A DNA stretch of 64,000 nucleotides from Mortierella sp. BCC40632. Taxonomy: Eukaryota; Mortierellomycota; Mortierellomycetes; Mortierellales; Mortierellaceae. The position numbers and the translations under genes were made by a program. Location of the stretch: contig WAEK01000002.1 of the NCBI GenBank assembly GCA_011634665.1, forward strand, positions 889,001 to 953,000, written 5' to 3'. The notes below the pieces were generated by a model, which saw only the letters and a program-made list of their open reading frames with translations, ran no database searches and was not told where the DNA came from. Shown in pieces: positions 11,686-23,670 of the stretch; within the stretch, counting starts at the first letter, position 1, and each line of letters begins with the position of its first letter.

Positions 11686-12445
11686 CTCTGGATGATCTGA
11701 ATGTCGAAGTGAGTGGTTAGGAGGGAAGAGGAGGGAGAACACCAAGGAATGAAGGAGAGAGAAGGAAGGTGCCGACGGAACAAAGAAAAGAAAGCCAGCA
11801 GGAGAAAGAAGGAAGGAAAGAAGGAAAGAAAGAAAGAAAGAAAAAAAAAGTGAGAGAGAGAGAGCCAATGCACGAATGTGGTGAAGGCAGGACAAAGAAG
11901 GAGAGCAGCCCGAATGAGATCCCTTTTGACCCCGCACGCTATCCGCCTATCAGTGCATCGATCCGATCGCAGCGGCAGTTGAGTCAGGTCCCGGGACGTC
12001 GCTTTAAGGGGTAGGGGTCCTGCTACTGGACCACTGTAATGCATTGGCATTCTGGGCGAGCCACGCTCCGCTAAAGAACGACAATGACCGTGCACGGCGT
12101 CTCTTGTTTGATGGAGACATGCTCTACCCGTCTCCTGGCGCCCACCTCCAAAGGCGAGCGGTATTTGTGCCCGAGGATGGAGGAGGAGGAGGAGGAGGAG
12201 GAGGAGGAAGGGAGTGACTGCCAAGAGGCTGACCCTGGCCTCGCCACCAGAGTATTTTTTTTCTCTCTAATACGCGCTCACACACACACACTCGCTTTCT
12301 CTCTGCTCTCTCTCGCCTTCGCCCCCTCCTCTTGTCGACATCGAGGATAACCTTCTTTGCTGGTTGAGTGGCATCATTTTTTTTTTTTTTTTTTCTAATC
12401 CAACTGAGCGACATCCGAGATCATCCCTGTCCCACATATCCCATC
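11686..12445. other. divergent promoter region (D2HGDH / importin)
   Basis: It holds GAAA repeats (about 11815-11850), a GGA microsatellite (about 12178-12210), a CA/CT tract (about 12280-12320) and a T run just before the importin start. No gene seen; it must serve both divergent genes. Confidence 0.6.
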
Positions 12446-14917
12446 ATGGAGGCCCTTTCGTTATACCATCTCTTCGAGGGCACTGTCCAGCCTGATCCCA
12501 ATGTCCGCATCCAAGCAGAGTTGCAGCTCAAACAGGTACGAGGCAATTGGTCCATCCCTCCTGTCTCCCCCCTAAGTCATCTGTCCTGTTGTTTCCACCA
12601 AACACCAGCAAAACCAGTAATGCGACGACTCAAAAGTATAACATCCTGTTGTCTCAATATGCGCGTTCCTTGACGAATCCTGCTGATACAATAGCTAGAG
12701 GGAACTCAGGGTGTTCTTGGAATAGCTATGCAGATCATTGGGTCACCAGAGTCCGAGCCCCATATCCGTCAAGCAGGTACAGCTTTTTTTTTTTTTTTTT
12801 TTTTTTGTCCTTTGTTTGTAGATCCTACTGCTGTCGCCTCGGTCCCTATGGGAGTGCATCCTTAAACAAAGAAAACCAACCCTATTCTTTGTTCTTTGCG
12901 TCACAATAAACTGGGTCAAAAATTAGCATCGATTTACCTCAAGAACGCAGCAAAGCGATGCTGGTACGATGGCGGCGCTACCCCAGCACATCACGTTATC
13001 TCAGATGCAGACAAGGACGTTATCAAGGAGCGCATTCTTCAGCTTATTGTCCTGGCACCTACGCTTGTCCGGTAGGTCCATACAGCCATGAAGGAGGAGC
13101 CAGTTCCTTCAAATTCTTATGATATTGATAGAACTTCACTCCTCTCTGGAAACAGTATCCTTTTGAAATTTTGACAGATGGTTGGACACTGAAACTGATG
13201 GAAATTTGTCATGCTTTCTAGCACACAGTTGGTCACTGTCTTGGGGATCATTTTGTCGAATGATTTTCCTTCCAACTATCCTGGCTTTCTTCCTCAGGTC
13301 CAGAGTCTTCTTCAATCACAGGATCCCAAGGCTATTTTTGTTGGACTCTTGGCCATGAAAGAAGTTACCCGTGTCTACAAGTAAGCGTCATTTATTTCAC
13401 AGAGTTGGCTCTTTTTGGGTTTTCAGAGATCTAATCCCATCCTCTTATTTTCTCTCTTTCTCGAAAAAATGACCTATCCAGGTTCAAGGTGACAGGTCGT
13501 GAGCCTTTGAATGAGATTGTGGCCACATTCTTCCCAGCTATCCAGCAGATCGGCGCAGGACTCATCAACTCAGACAACGTGGAAGCCGCAGAGATGCTCA
13601 AGATCATCTTCAAGTGCTACTACAACACTATCCAGCTTGATCTCTCGGAGCGACTCATGGACAATGGTCTCCTGGTCCCTTGGGGAACCCTTTTTATCCA
13701 GATGGTGGAGAAGTCTGTCAACGTGGAAGGAATCTCTCCTGACAGTGGCAAGGAACTGGGAAAGCATCCTTGGTGGAAGGCAAAGCGCTGGGCTTATCAA
13801 TGTCTGAACCGACTTTACACAAGATACGGCAACCCGACTGCATTGACAACCAATTCCAAGTTCAAGCAGTTTGCGCTTGGATTTGCTCAAAACTTTGCGC
13901 CCAATATTTTGACCGCTTACTTGAAGCAAGTCGAACTCTGGGTTGCCAAACAGGCATGGCTCAGTCCCCGTGCTCTTAGTCTCATCGGCACCTTTTTCGA
14001 AGAGAGGTATAAGAAATACGTTTTATCGGAGGCTCGCTCTAGCAATGTTTTTATTTCATCCTACACCGGACTGATCAGATTTGACTTGAATTTCCTCCAC
14101 CGTTTGGTAATAGTGTCAAGGACAAGCATACCTGGTCCATGATGAAGGCTCATTCCGAGACTCTTATTACACACTTTGTTTTCCCTCAACTTTGCTTCAC
14201 TGATTCGGATGAGGCTCTCTGGATTGATGACCCAGTGGAGTATGTTCACTCCAAGATTGGTAGGCGCATCGTCATGACTCACTAATCCACTCTTGTTAAT
14301 CTCAACTACTCTTGCTAGCATCGTACCATGCATGGATCATCTGACCTCTATTTATTGCCTTTTTTTAAAAAAAAAAAAAAATCTCTATAGACATTGTCGA
14401 GGACTTTAGCAGTGCTCCTGGAGCCGCCACCAGCTTTATGATCACTATGGCACGTTATCGCAAGAACGCCTTTATGCAGGTGCTCAATCTTGTCAACAAT
14501 GTGCTCCAGAGATACAACGAGTTGCCAGTGGAGGCCAGGAATCCAAGGGAGAAGGATGGGGCACTTGTCATGGTTGGAGCCTTGGCACACCTTATCGTCC
14601 GCAAGGTACACTCCTGCCAAAGCAAAAAAAAAAAAAAAAAAAAGCACCATTTCCTTTCTACTGACAATAGTTAAGGACTTGGTTTTGTTAGTCCTCGATA
14701 TATTTATTAACTTTTCTTTTTGTGGAACTGGTTAAATAGAAATCGCTTTCGGCAATGATGGAGCCCTTCTTTGTCAATCACATTTTCCCCGAGTTCAAGA
14801 GTCAATACCCGTATCTTCGTGCTCGCGTAAGTACCAAAGGTTCTGAGGAATGAAGTCTACCATGGGTCTTATCCGTTTGTATGACTAACGAGCTTCCTTT
14901 CTTCCTTCCTTCCTTCC

Positions 14918-14948
<31 letters not shown>

Positions 14949-16845
14949 TTCAAAAAAAAAAAAAAAAAAATAGGCCTGCGAGATTGTGAAGCAGTTTAGC
15001 GATCTGGACTTTGAGGATACAAACAACACGGCTATTGCATTCACAGGCTTGATGGAGGGACTTCAGGACAGTCAATTGCCAGTCAAGGTCGTTGCTGCTT
15101 TGGCATTACGTCCCATGATCCGACACAAACTCGTGCGAGAGGCAATGCGACCTCACTTGCAACAGATCATGCACGAACTCCTCAAGATTACAAACGAAAT
15201 TGATGTCGATACACTTTCGGAGGTGATGGACGAGTTTGTGGAGGTCTTTTCTGATGATCTGGCTCCTTTTGCTGTCCAGTTGTGTGAACAATTGCGAGAC
15301 ACCTATATGAGGATTTGTTCGGATTTGGCTATCCACACGAGGGATCATGATGATGGTCCGGAACCCCTCTCTGAGGAGGCGACTGAAAAGACAATGGCGG
15401 CAATGGGAGTTCTCAAGAACATGGGTACATTGATCCTGAGTCTCGAGAGCACACCCGATGTCCTGAACCAACTTGAGTTGGTTCTCATGCCAGCCATTAC
15501 TTTTACTCTCCAGAACAAGATTACGGATCTCTTTGATGGTGTCTTTGAGATTATTGACAGCTGTACTTTCTCGGCCAAGGCGATTTCGGCCAACATGTGG
15601 GGTGTCTTTGAATTGATCTACAAGACCTTCAAGGATGTCGGAATTGACTACATTGAGGAGATGCTACCCTCGCTCGATAACTATGTCTCGTATGGCAAGG
15701 AGGTTGTCTCGACGAACGAGAATGTCAAGCACATGTTTTTCGATATGGTTGACTCGGTGATGCAGAGTGAACGATTGGGTGAAGCAGATCGAGTGTGTGC
15801 CTGCAAGTTGGCCGAGTCACTCATGTTGAACTGCCGTGGTCATTTGGACAAGTACATTGCGCCCATGCTGAGCCTTGTCTTTTACTATCTGGCCTCGGAG
15901 GAAGGCATTGAGACAGTCGAATTCCGAGTCGAGGCCATTGAGGTGGTGATGAATGCGTTGTATTACAATGCACCCGAGACATTAAGACTGATGGAGGAGC
16001 AGCGATGGACGGATCGATTCTTCACTGTTTGGTTCACGAACCTGGACAAGTTTTCGCGTGTGCATGATCGAAAGTTGTCGATTGTCACCTTGTGCACGAT
16101 CTTGAGTGTGCCTGTGGAGCAGTTGCCACCCACGCTTCAGAATGGATGGTCCCAAGTCCTGGACGGTATTTTGAAGAACTTTAAGGGATTGCCCATCGCT
16201 CAAGCCAGTAAGTCTTTTTTTTTTTTTTTCGCGCTTTTGGTTGGCATGCAATTGAGCATCCGTTGAGATAGGGCATATCTAACCACCCACCTTCTCTTTT
16301 ACTTTCTTATAGGACGCAAAGAAATGCAAAAGATGTACAACATTCATTCGGACGACGATGATGATGATGATTCGGATGCTGACAGCGACGAGAACGACGA
16401 CGACGATGATGTGGATGAAGAGGAACTGAGAGCTGCTCTGGAAGAAACTGACGAAGAACCCGAAGAAGAGTGGGTGGAGGACGATGATGATGTCTATGAT
16501 GAAGGACACGAGTACTTGGAGTTCTTGGCCCAGCAGGCCTCCAAGGCTGGCGTGGTTGCTGTGGATCAGGCTGGTGGAGGTGAACATGAGGGTGGTAGTG
16601 GTGGCAATGACCTTAGTGTTGAAGAGGAAGAAGAGGAGGAAGAGGATGGTTTGGAGGAAGAGATTTACTTTGAGTCACCCTTGGATGATCTGGATCCGTA
16701 TGTTGTCTTCCGCGATGTGTTTATGGGACTGAAGCAGCGTCACCCAGCCTCGTATAACGAGTTGACCAAGGCGACCACCCCACAACAGCAAGAGTATATT
16801 ATGCATTTGATGCAGGTTGCTGAAGTCAATGCTGCTGAGCCATAA
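12446..16845 (+). CDS. Importin-beta family karyopherin, importin-7/8 (Sxm1/Nmd5) type, 10 exons
   Basis: Exons: 12446-12535, 12695-12776, 12927-13071, 13222-13380, 13482-14006, 14114-14259, 14391-14605, 14740-14826, 14974-16207, 16313-16845; 1071 aa, close to human importin-7. The N-terminus carries the importin-N pattern (VRIQAELQLKQ, IRQAASIYLKNAAKRCW), followed by alpha-helical HEAT-like repeats. The tail has a long Asp/Glu run and then YFESPLDDLDPYVVF, the typical importin-7/8 C-terminus. The family carries ribosomal proteins, histones and other cargo into the nucleus with RanGTP; a Ran gene lies 12 kb away. The exon 2 start is the least certain junction: an AG at 12716 would also keep the frame but drop LEGTQ. 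Introns 6 and 8 contain A or T runs near the acceptor. Confidence 0.9.
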
Positions 16846-17142
16846 GATTACTTTGTTTCATTAAAGGCAAAATAATCCCGCTTTTTTTTTTTAGGAGGGG
16901 AGGGGTAAAAAGGCTGCACCGTTTATCAGCAGCCGCTTTTAATTTCATCTTCATGAAATATATAACTTGACCTTTCTCCGCCAAAAAAAGAAAAAAAAAA
17001 AGGTCTTGCTTCCTTCTACTCTTTTGTCTGTTATACCAAGTAGTTTTCTCCTTAGTGCTTAACCTACAGAATCAGATCCAGGGGTTTGACAAGTATCTCT
17101 TTCTCGAGATCTTGTCGATCCCAAAAAAAGAACCATTTTCCA

Positions 17143-18750
17143 TTACTGAGTACGAGCATTCGTTGCCGGTTGTTGGACAGCTGCCTGACCAAAACGAGTG
17201 ATTGCACCTCGGACCGCTACATAAGCCTGGGCAACGACAGGTGGGATCTTTGGGTTGCCTCCTGGAGGTGTGATCAGACTATCGAGTCGAGCGCGGATCA
17301 ATGCAAAGGCTGTACGAGTGTGCAACGAGAAAAAGTACCGGAAACGCAAAAAGTTGGCATACACCACTGGCGACAAGAGCGATGACTGAAAGCTTTTTTT
17401 TTTTTTTTCGATAAGTGAAATGACAAGAGTTAGTTCTCTTGCCTATCATTGATTTCTGTGCCAGATGGGGGGAGATCTTTTCATCTTTGGTTGATAAAAT
17501 GGACTTACGTGATAGCACCAAGGATGAGTGAACCCATGACGCCGACCACTTCGACATAGGCAACAAAGGCCATGGCAGCCGCATGGTTCTTCTCAGTCCA
17601 GACTTGGATTCTTCGCGAAATGGCAGTGATACGAGTGCCCATTGGGTCTGTGGTACCCGCAGGAGCTGGGGGAAAGAACATGGGCAGAATGTTGTTCCGT
17701 GTATAATTCAGGGCGTTGAAGAAGGCAAAAATCGCATAAGGGATCAAGGGAGCTACGAAAAAAAAAAAAAGAAAAAAAGAAAGAAAGAATCATTCGATAA
17801 TGATCAGGACCGAGTCGGGGACGATTTGGATACATTCGTTCGTCATAGACTACCTCCTCGCGCACAGGCCAGGATCGGCGTAGATTTGCAGTGGTCTCAG
17901 AGATACGTACCGAGCATGGGGGTTGACCGCCACCAAAAGATCGCCATCAACAGGTACTGTACATTCTCCTCCGCGAGCAGCTGTTGCGCAAACTGGGATG
18001 TGAATTGAACTTGCTATGAAAAGAACCAACAGAGGGAGAACAGGGACAGGTAAGAAGAGAGCGGTTTGACCAGATCGTAAGGTTGGCAAATCTGCGCGAG
18101 CACATGTCCATGCAAGAAACGAGTCGTGTCAAGAGAGCAACAACAACAACAAAGTGAGATTGCTCCGACTGTGACAGAACTAGTCCTAGTGGACATAGGA
18201 GCAATTTTTTTTTTTTTAACCGATCCGGCCCCTAGAGTCGATCATGCCAGCGCTTGTCTTTTTTTTTTTTTTTTTTTTTTTGCTTGTCCCATCGTGCATC
18301 GTGCGACTGACACGTTCCCGATCTTGGGGGGGCTCAGGTCCATAGAGAGCCACATGGCGTTTTGTGTTATCGAGAACGTTCGTTGAGTTGCCCTTTTGGT
18401 CCAGTGGTTTGGTGTGTGTGTGGGAGTGTGTGGGAGCAGGAATTGCCAAGACCAAAATCTTGCCAAGACCCTTCCTCCTTCTCTGATCACAAATCCTCTT
18501 ATTCTTTGTTCTCACGGATAATAACAGCTGGGCATGGATCGTTGGAAGAGAGCGAGAGTGAGAGAGGACGCTGTCTACTTACTGGAAAGGATTTATATAC
18601 AACTACACTGTAGCTGACCAGTGCTCCGAAAAAGGCTCGCGTGTACCAGTGGGCTCCTGCCTTGTAGTTGAACGTCAGCCAATATGGCAGGTAGAATGCG
18701 GTGCAAATCAACATGGTGACATGGCCCAACCACCATGCAAATTGAGGACC
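17143..18750 (-). CDS. TMEM33/Pom33/Tts1-family membrane protein, first exon not found
   Basis: Supported exons: 18750-18583, 18013-17911, 17752-17509, 17392-17143, in phase and ending at the TAA 17145-17143. The protein has GPQFAWWLGHVTMLICTAFY, further hydrophobic segments (YTRAFFGALVSYSVVVYKSF, VQYLLMAIFWWRS, an AIFAFFNALNYTR block and VGVMGSLILGAIT), then the family-typical SSLLSPVVYANFLRFRY. In yeasts these proteins sit in the ER and nuclear envelope and help nuclear pore distribution and ER shape. About 20-40 N-terminal residues are missing; I found no ATG exon upstream that joins in phase. The last intron ends in fifteen A then G, which is canonical AG but has no pyrimidine tract. It is convergent with the importin gene, 297 bp apart. 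Confidence 0.82.
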
Positions 18751-20134
18751 CTAGTAATGAGAAGGGGAGATGGGAGAGAGAGGGAGATGAGGTTCAATCC
18801 AGTGAAAAAAAAAGAGAGAACAGTTTTTTTTGTATTGCCAAGCATTTGATATGGGTGCTTCCTGCTTCCTATTCATTGGGCTTTCGTTTAGTGGAGAGAG
18901 GAAAAAAAAAAAAAAAGGCGGGTTGACCTAGACGGACGGTGCAGCATTATGACGCGCACCACCGCATACCACGACATGCCATCCATACTAGAGAATACCT
19001 CATTTGTGGGGTATTGAGGTGGTTTTTTTGTCGACCGAACCAGAAATGTCTCCAATTCCGGTCATTCACCTCCAGTTCTTTTACAACTGCTTTCTTTTCA
19101 CGCCTACTCAGCACGAAAGATGCATGCGGAAGCGGGTGGGGGGAAGGTCGAAGTTCAAGAAAAGAAAAATGTCCTGTGATCCTGTTCAGAAAAAAAAAAA
19201 AAAAAAAAAGCCGAGACTCTCTTCTACCATGTTGTCTCCCTTCCTCTCTTTCTAGGTTGTAAACCCATTCGTGTGAAAAGGAAACAAAAAGTGGTCCATT
19301 GCTATTGACAAGCATCGATGACAACAACAACCACCAAAAAAAACCCCTCAATGCAACGAGTCTTTTATTTTTTTTTTTTTTTGACCAAGGTGAGTAGTCG
19401 GTCGGCGAGTGGAGGGTGAGCAGCAGGCATGACGAGTCTATTAGCTGAAGGAAAGACGCACGCGTAGGCTGACACGAAACGGGAGATAGAGACAGAAACG
19501 GAGACGGGGATGCGGGACGTGAGTGTGTGTGAGAGAGTGAGTGTGAGTGTGAGATAGATGGAAGATTAAAGTGCAGAGTGCAGAGTGAACTAAAGGTTCA
19601 AAGCGTGGCGAAAGGAAGAGAGAGAGAGAGAGAGAGAGAGAACGGAGAGAGGGAGCTGATATGATCAAAGAGTCAAAGACTGCACAAAGAACCACTATAT
19701 CCTCTACATGGGTTATTTCCACCAAGAGACGAACCATTACCGCATGCCAGCAAATATCATGCTGTTGGCTCAAGAAGTCTCAACTAGTGCCTTCATTGCA
19801 CCCGTCTGAAGCCTTGGATGTCGATGACTTGTGTCCTATTTCCTACACAATAAACTGGTGTTGAGATCGAGTCGCGTAACTCTGTTAAATAGCTCCAGAG
19901 TCCGTCGCTCTGGAGATAAAAGCTGGGGCACTCCTGTCCTGTAGTGACAATACTTGTTGTCCGGGTAGAACAAAGTACAAAAACATGTGGCAATGCAAGT
20001 GAGCAATGAAAAGGTCTGTAGGGAATGAGGGATTTCAATTTACAGAGGACTCATTAAATGGTAATTGACTTGACAGCCGGTCAGTTTTACTAATGGCGGA
20101 TAAATAACTATGAGTCTTTGACACCTTGGAGAGA
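18751..20134. other. intergenic region, probably with the missing TMEM33 5' exon
   Basis: The upstream part on the minus strand should contain the first TMEM33 exon and promoter. The rest holds poly-A/T runs (about 18902, 19191, 19368) and GA/GT tracts (about 19517-19640). No other gene seen. Confidence 0.5.
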
Positions 20135-20855
20135 CTAGAGAGCATGGGCGGCCAGGATCGCAAAGACCGTGCTAGCTCCTGCGACAACCATTGAGGTGAC
20201 AGGAACACTCTCGGCTGCAACACTCTTGCCTCCATTATTATTACCGTTGTTGTTGGTATTGTTGTTGTTGGTATTGCTGTTGTTGTTGTTGTTGTTGGTC
20301 TGGTTGCCAAGTTGGAAGGTACCTGCTCCCTCCTTGTAGGGCTTACCGTCACCCAGACACTGGGCAATGGGTTGCATGGTCAAGCTCTTGGTCGCATAGG
20401 CGATAGGGAGGATACCTTCCAAAGCTACATCCACCTGCTGCTTGTAAACTATCATAGATTCGCACCATTTCCCCACACACAAATGGATAAAGTCAGTAAT
20501 CGGCCAAGAAGCGTCAAGATGTGAGCCCCGAATGAGAAAGTGAGAAAGCTTACCATCGTGCTGGAGAACAATAAAGCCTGAGTCCATTGTTGGGATCTTT
20601 GTGAGCCATGTCTTGAACGTGTCAATGACCGTCTGGTAGGGTGTTCCGGTAACAACCGTCCACTAGAGTATCACGGTAGACATCAAAGAGTGAGCTAACC
20701 ATCCGTTTTGGTGGTCGGAGAAAATCATGAGAGGAAGGAGGGAGGAAAGAAGATTACTTACGTCGTTGGTGTCAAAACCTTGAGTCCAGATAGAAGTTTT
20801 AATTCCGAGCTGGGTAGCAATGTTTCGGACACGGTTGTCCACATCGCCTAGAATT

Positions 20856-20895
<40 letters not shown>

Positions 20896-21274
20896 AATAT
20901 AATAAATAAATAGACGGCGCAATGTCAGGTTAACTCATGGCTGTGGAGTACGCCGATATGTCTACAATGTTGCCTTAAATCAAAGATCTTACCATAGGGT
21001 GGGCGCCAGTACAGAGGAGTAACGCCGATGGTATCAAAGATAGCCTTCTGGGTCCACATAAGCTCCGCAATAACTTGCTCGTTCGAGAGACCCGTCATAG
21101 AAGGATGAGACCAGGTATGGATGGCAATATGATGACCCTCCTTGTAGGCACGCTTCAGAGTTTCAGGCGAGCTGACCACACGGGATCCAACGACAAAGAG
21201 AGTTGCCTTTTGATTGTGCTGCAACAAGTTGTCATAAAGGCGGATACTTTCGGGGGAAGGACCATCTGCAGGAG

Positions 21275-21307
<33 letters not shown>

Positions 21308-21479
21308 ATGCCAAAAGGAGAAAGAAACACAGACAAAGACGTTAGCACCGACTATTCATAGAACAAGAAACGGCAAAGACACGAGAAATGAAAGGTCGCG
21401 CCTATTGAGTGTGACAAGGCGGGATGCATTGGGACCTGAGACGAATCCCCGTGCTGAACCAGGCATCGCCCAGGGTACA

Positions 21480-21514
<35 letters not shown>

Positions 21515-22290
21515 GCTGAAGGAGAGGAATAGGTTTGCCGATGGCTATTGGCTGGCCATTTCGTGTCTGGCGGACTTGTATATATTTGAGGAGCAGCGGG
21601 CACTCTGGTCCCATCGACGACACATCTCCTTTTCTGTAGAGTACCCAGACCTGACTGGAGGAAACACTACTGTACGCCATACTGCTGCACTGAATCGGGA
21701 TAATAATAAAACAGGGTTCTCTGTATCTCTCCTCAGAAAGCACATTGACTGAGTAAAGATGGTCTTTGCCACCATTTCTCATTTTTTTTGTCTCCATGGT
21801 GCGGACAAATAACAACAGAACTCACGAACTCGAACCAATGGTTGGGAGGGGTAGGGGAGCGTAATAGGAAGGAATAGACCCAGAAAAAAAAAAGACAAGA
21901 GAAGACACAAAAAACAAACTTACCGTCATAGGTCAGGCCCCAAGTATTGGTCTTTGGGCAGGTCACGATATCGGTTGGAGCAATGCACTTTTGGCACGTC
22001 CACCAGCAGTATTCAGCAGGAATCACGGCAGGGTTGTCCGGACATTTACCAGCTTTGGAAGGGGGGAAGGTAGGAACTTTGGTCATGTCCACAAGCTTGA
22101 CCCATGCCTGAACTTGAGGATCTTGAGGGAAAGGCACGCAATCAAGAGCCGGATATTGTCCAGCAGCAATGGGACTGTAGGCTGTAGGGCATACCACGGC
22201 ACGCTTCTCGATCAGATGCGAAGGGTGCGCATAGATAACAGTAGCGAGCGAGAGCGAGATCGCTGCAAAGACTGAGAGGAATTGGACCAT
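20135..22290 (-). CDS. Chitin deacetylase (NodB, CE4), secreted and probably GPI-anchored, 5 exons
   Basis: Exons: 22290-21924, 21265-20993, 20847-20762, 20662-20554, 20448-20135; 382 aa. A signal peptide (about residues 1-21) is followed by a possible KR cleavage site. NodB motifs: TYDDGPS (Asp 122-123), HTWSH with zinc ligands His172 and His176, RPPYGD (about 210-215), the DTND region and the C-terminal IVLQHD. A Cys-rich stretch (EYCWWTCQKC) precedes the domain. Near the C-terminus is an Asn/Thr-rich spacer, then a hydrophobic tail (about 20 aa), the usual layout of a GPI-anchored wall protein. It should convert chitin to chitosan in the cell wall. A TATA box is 200 bp upstream. All junctions are GT..AG. 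Confidence 0.93.
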
Positions 22291-23670
22291 GATGAGGACT
22301 TGGAAACAGATCTGCGGGCGGCTGGATAGTCAAGTGGAGATCGTGGAGCGAAACAAGGAAAGGAAGGAGAACGGGGATATAGTTGTTTGATAACAGTCAG
22401 GCAGCGGTTTAGATGAGATGGAGAGGACGTTGTGAAGAAAAAGAAAAAGAAAAAGAAAAAAAGCATCAAAAGGGTAAACTGGCCTCGGTCCTTTATATGG
22501 CAGTCTCGGACGTGGGCTCAAGGGCGGAACTCTTAACTCGTTAGCGGAGTGTAATCGTGTGGACAAGGTCTACCACAAGTAGAAGCATGTTGTGCGCCTG
22601 TGCACCGAAACTAAACGCTTTCTATTCCGGGTAACCACTACTGTTTCTATTTCCCCGGGCTCGCACTGATTGTGCTAATGCACGTTCCTGACCAGTCTAC
22701 TCTCCATTACGTACCCAGAAGAGCAGAGTTGATCATAGTTGACCTGCAAGAGATTCACCCATTTGTGACAGATATGGTTCAGCTGCCCGTACGTCAGCAT
22801 ATACACACAAACTCTCTCTCTGAAACATACTGCAGGGCCCACAGTCCAGTTCGGGCCTGGGATCTAACGGCGGGGTCAAAAAAAAAAAAAGCCATGGCAT
22901 GTGGATGGCGGTCTATTTTTTTTTTTTATCTCTTTTCTCAAAAAGCAGGTTCAATCGCTTTCCAGCTCCCGACATACGCCGGGGTGTCCATCATCCCCAA
23001 GTAATCTCTATTACAATCCTTTTTCAGCTCCAATCCCTGACACGTCCGAGAACGCGGAGCAGAGACCTATCCCATACTCTTTAACTCAGTCTCAATTGGC
23101 TCAGTCACTCACTAACTCACTTAGCGACTCGGCAAAAAAAAAAAAAAAAAAAGGCAGCCGAGGTTTGATATGGCGCTTAACAATTCCACCCGCCTCAAAC
23201 TTGACCTCAAAAATTTCACTCCTTTTTTTGGTCCCTTGACAGAGTGAACGATCTTCCTAATGCAACGGACAAATTAAACTCGCACTCCCTCGATGCTCCT
23301 TCGACTGGATTCTCTCTCTCCCTTTCACACTCACACACAACATGGGCACCTCAGCAGAAACAATTAAACAGACTGCTTTTTATCCTACACATAGGATCCT
23401 TTCGAACCCAAACTCGAACCACATGAACAATAATAATGATTTTTTCAATGATAGAGAAAAAAGAAAAAAAGAAAAAATTAACGGCAAACAAATACAAGGG
23501 TGCCGCTTGCCCTCTGTCCTCTCCTTTTATAATTTACTCCGTATTTCTGCAAATTAGTGGGGGAGAAGGGGGAGGAACTGTCGGATGAGATGGATTGCCA
23601 AGTGGGGGGAGGAGGGGGAAAGGGGGGAAGTCGCAGGTGGGAGACTCAAATGGTAGGAAACGACCTTGAA
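22291..23670. other. intergenic region upstream of chitin deacetylase
   Basis: It contains the deacetylase promoter (TATA box 22491-22497) and the 3' flank of the copper-fist gene. A/T runs lie near 22878, 22917 and 23134, with an A-rich stretch near 23456-23476. Open frames here are short and low complexity; no gene seen. Confidence 0.55.
22491..22497 (-). promoter_or_regulatory. TATA box of the chitin deacetylase gene
   Basis: TATAAAG on the minus strand, about 200 bp upstream of the ATG at 22290; the spacing matches the dioxygenase gene's TATA-like box. Confidence 0.45.

Noticed and set aside
18940..19351. Candidate first exons for the TMEM33 gene (several ATG plus GT combinations)
   Set aside because: None joins the exon at 18750 in phase with a plausible N-terminus, so the 5' end was left open.
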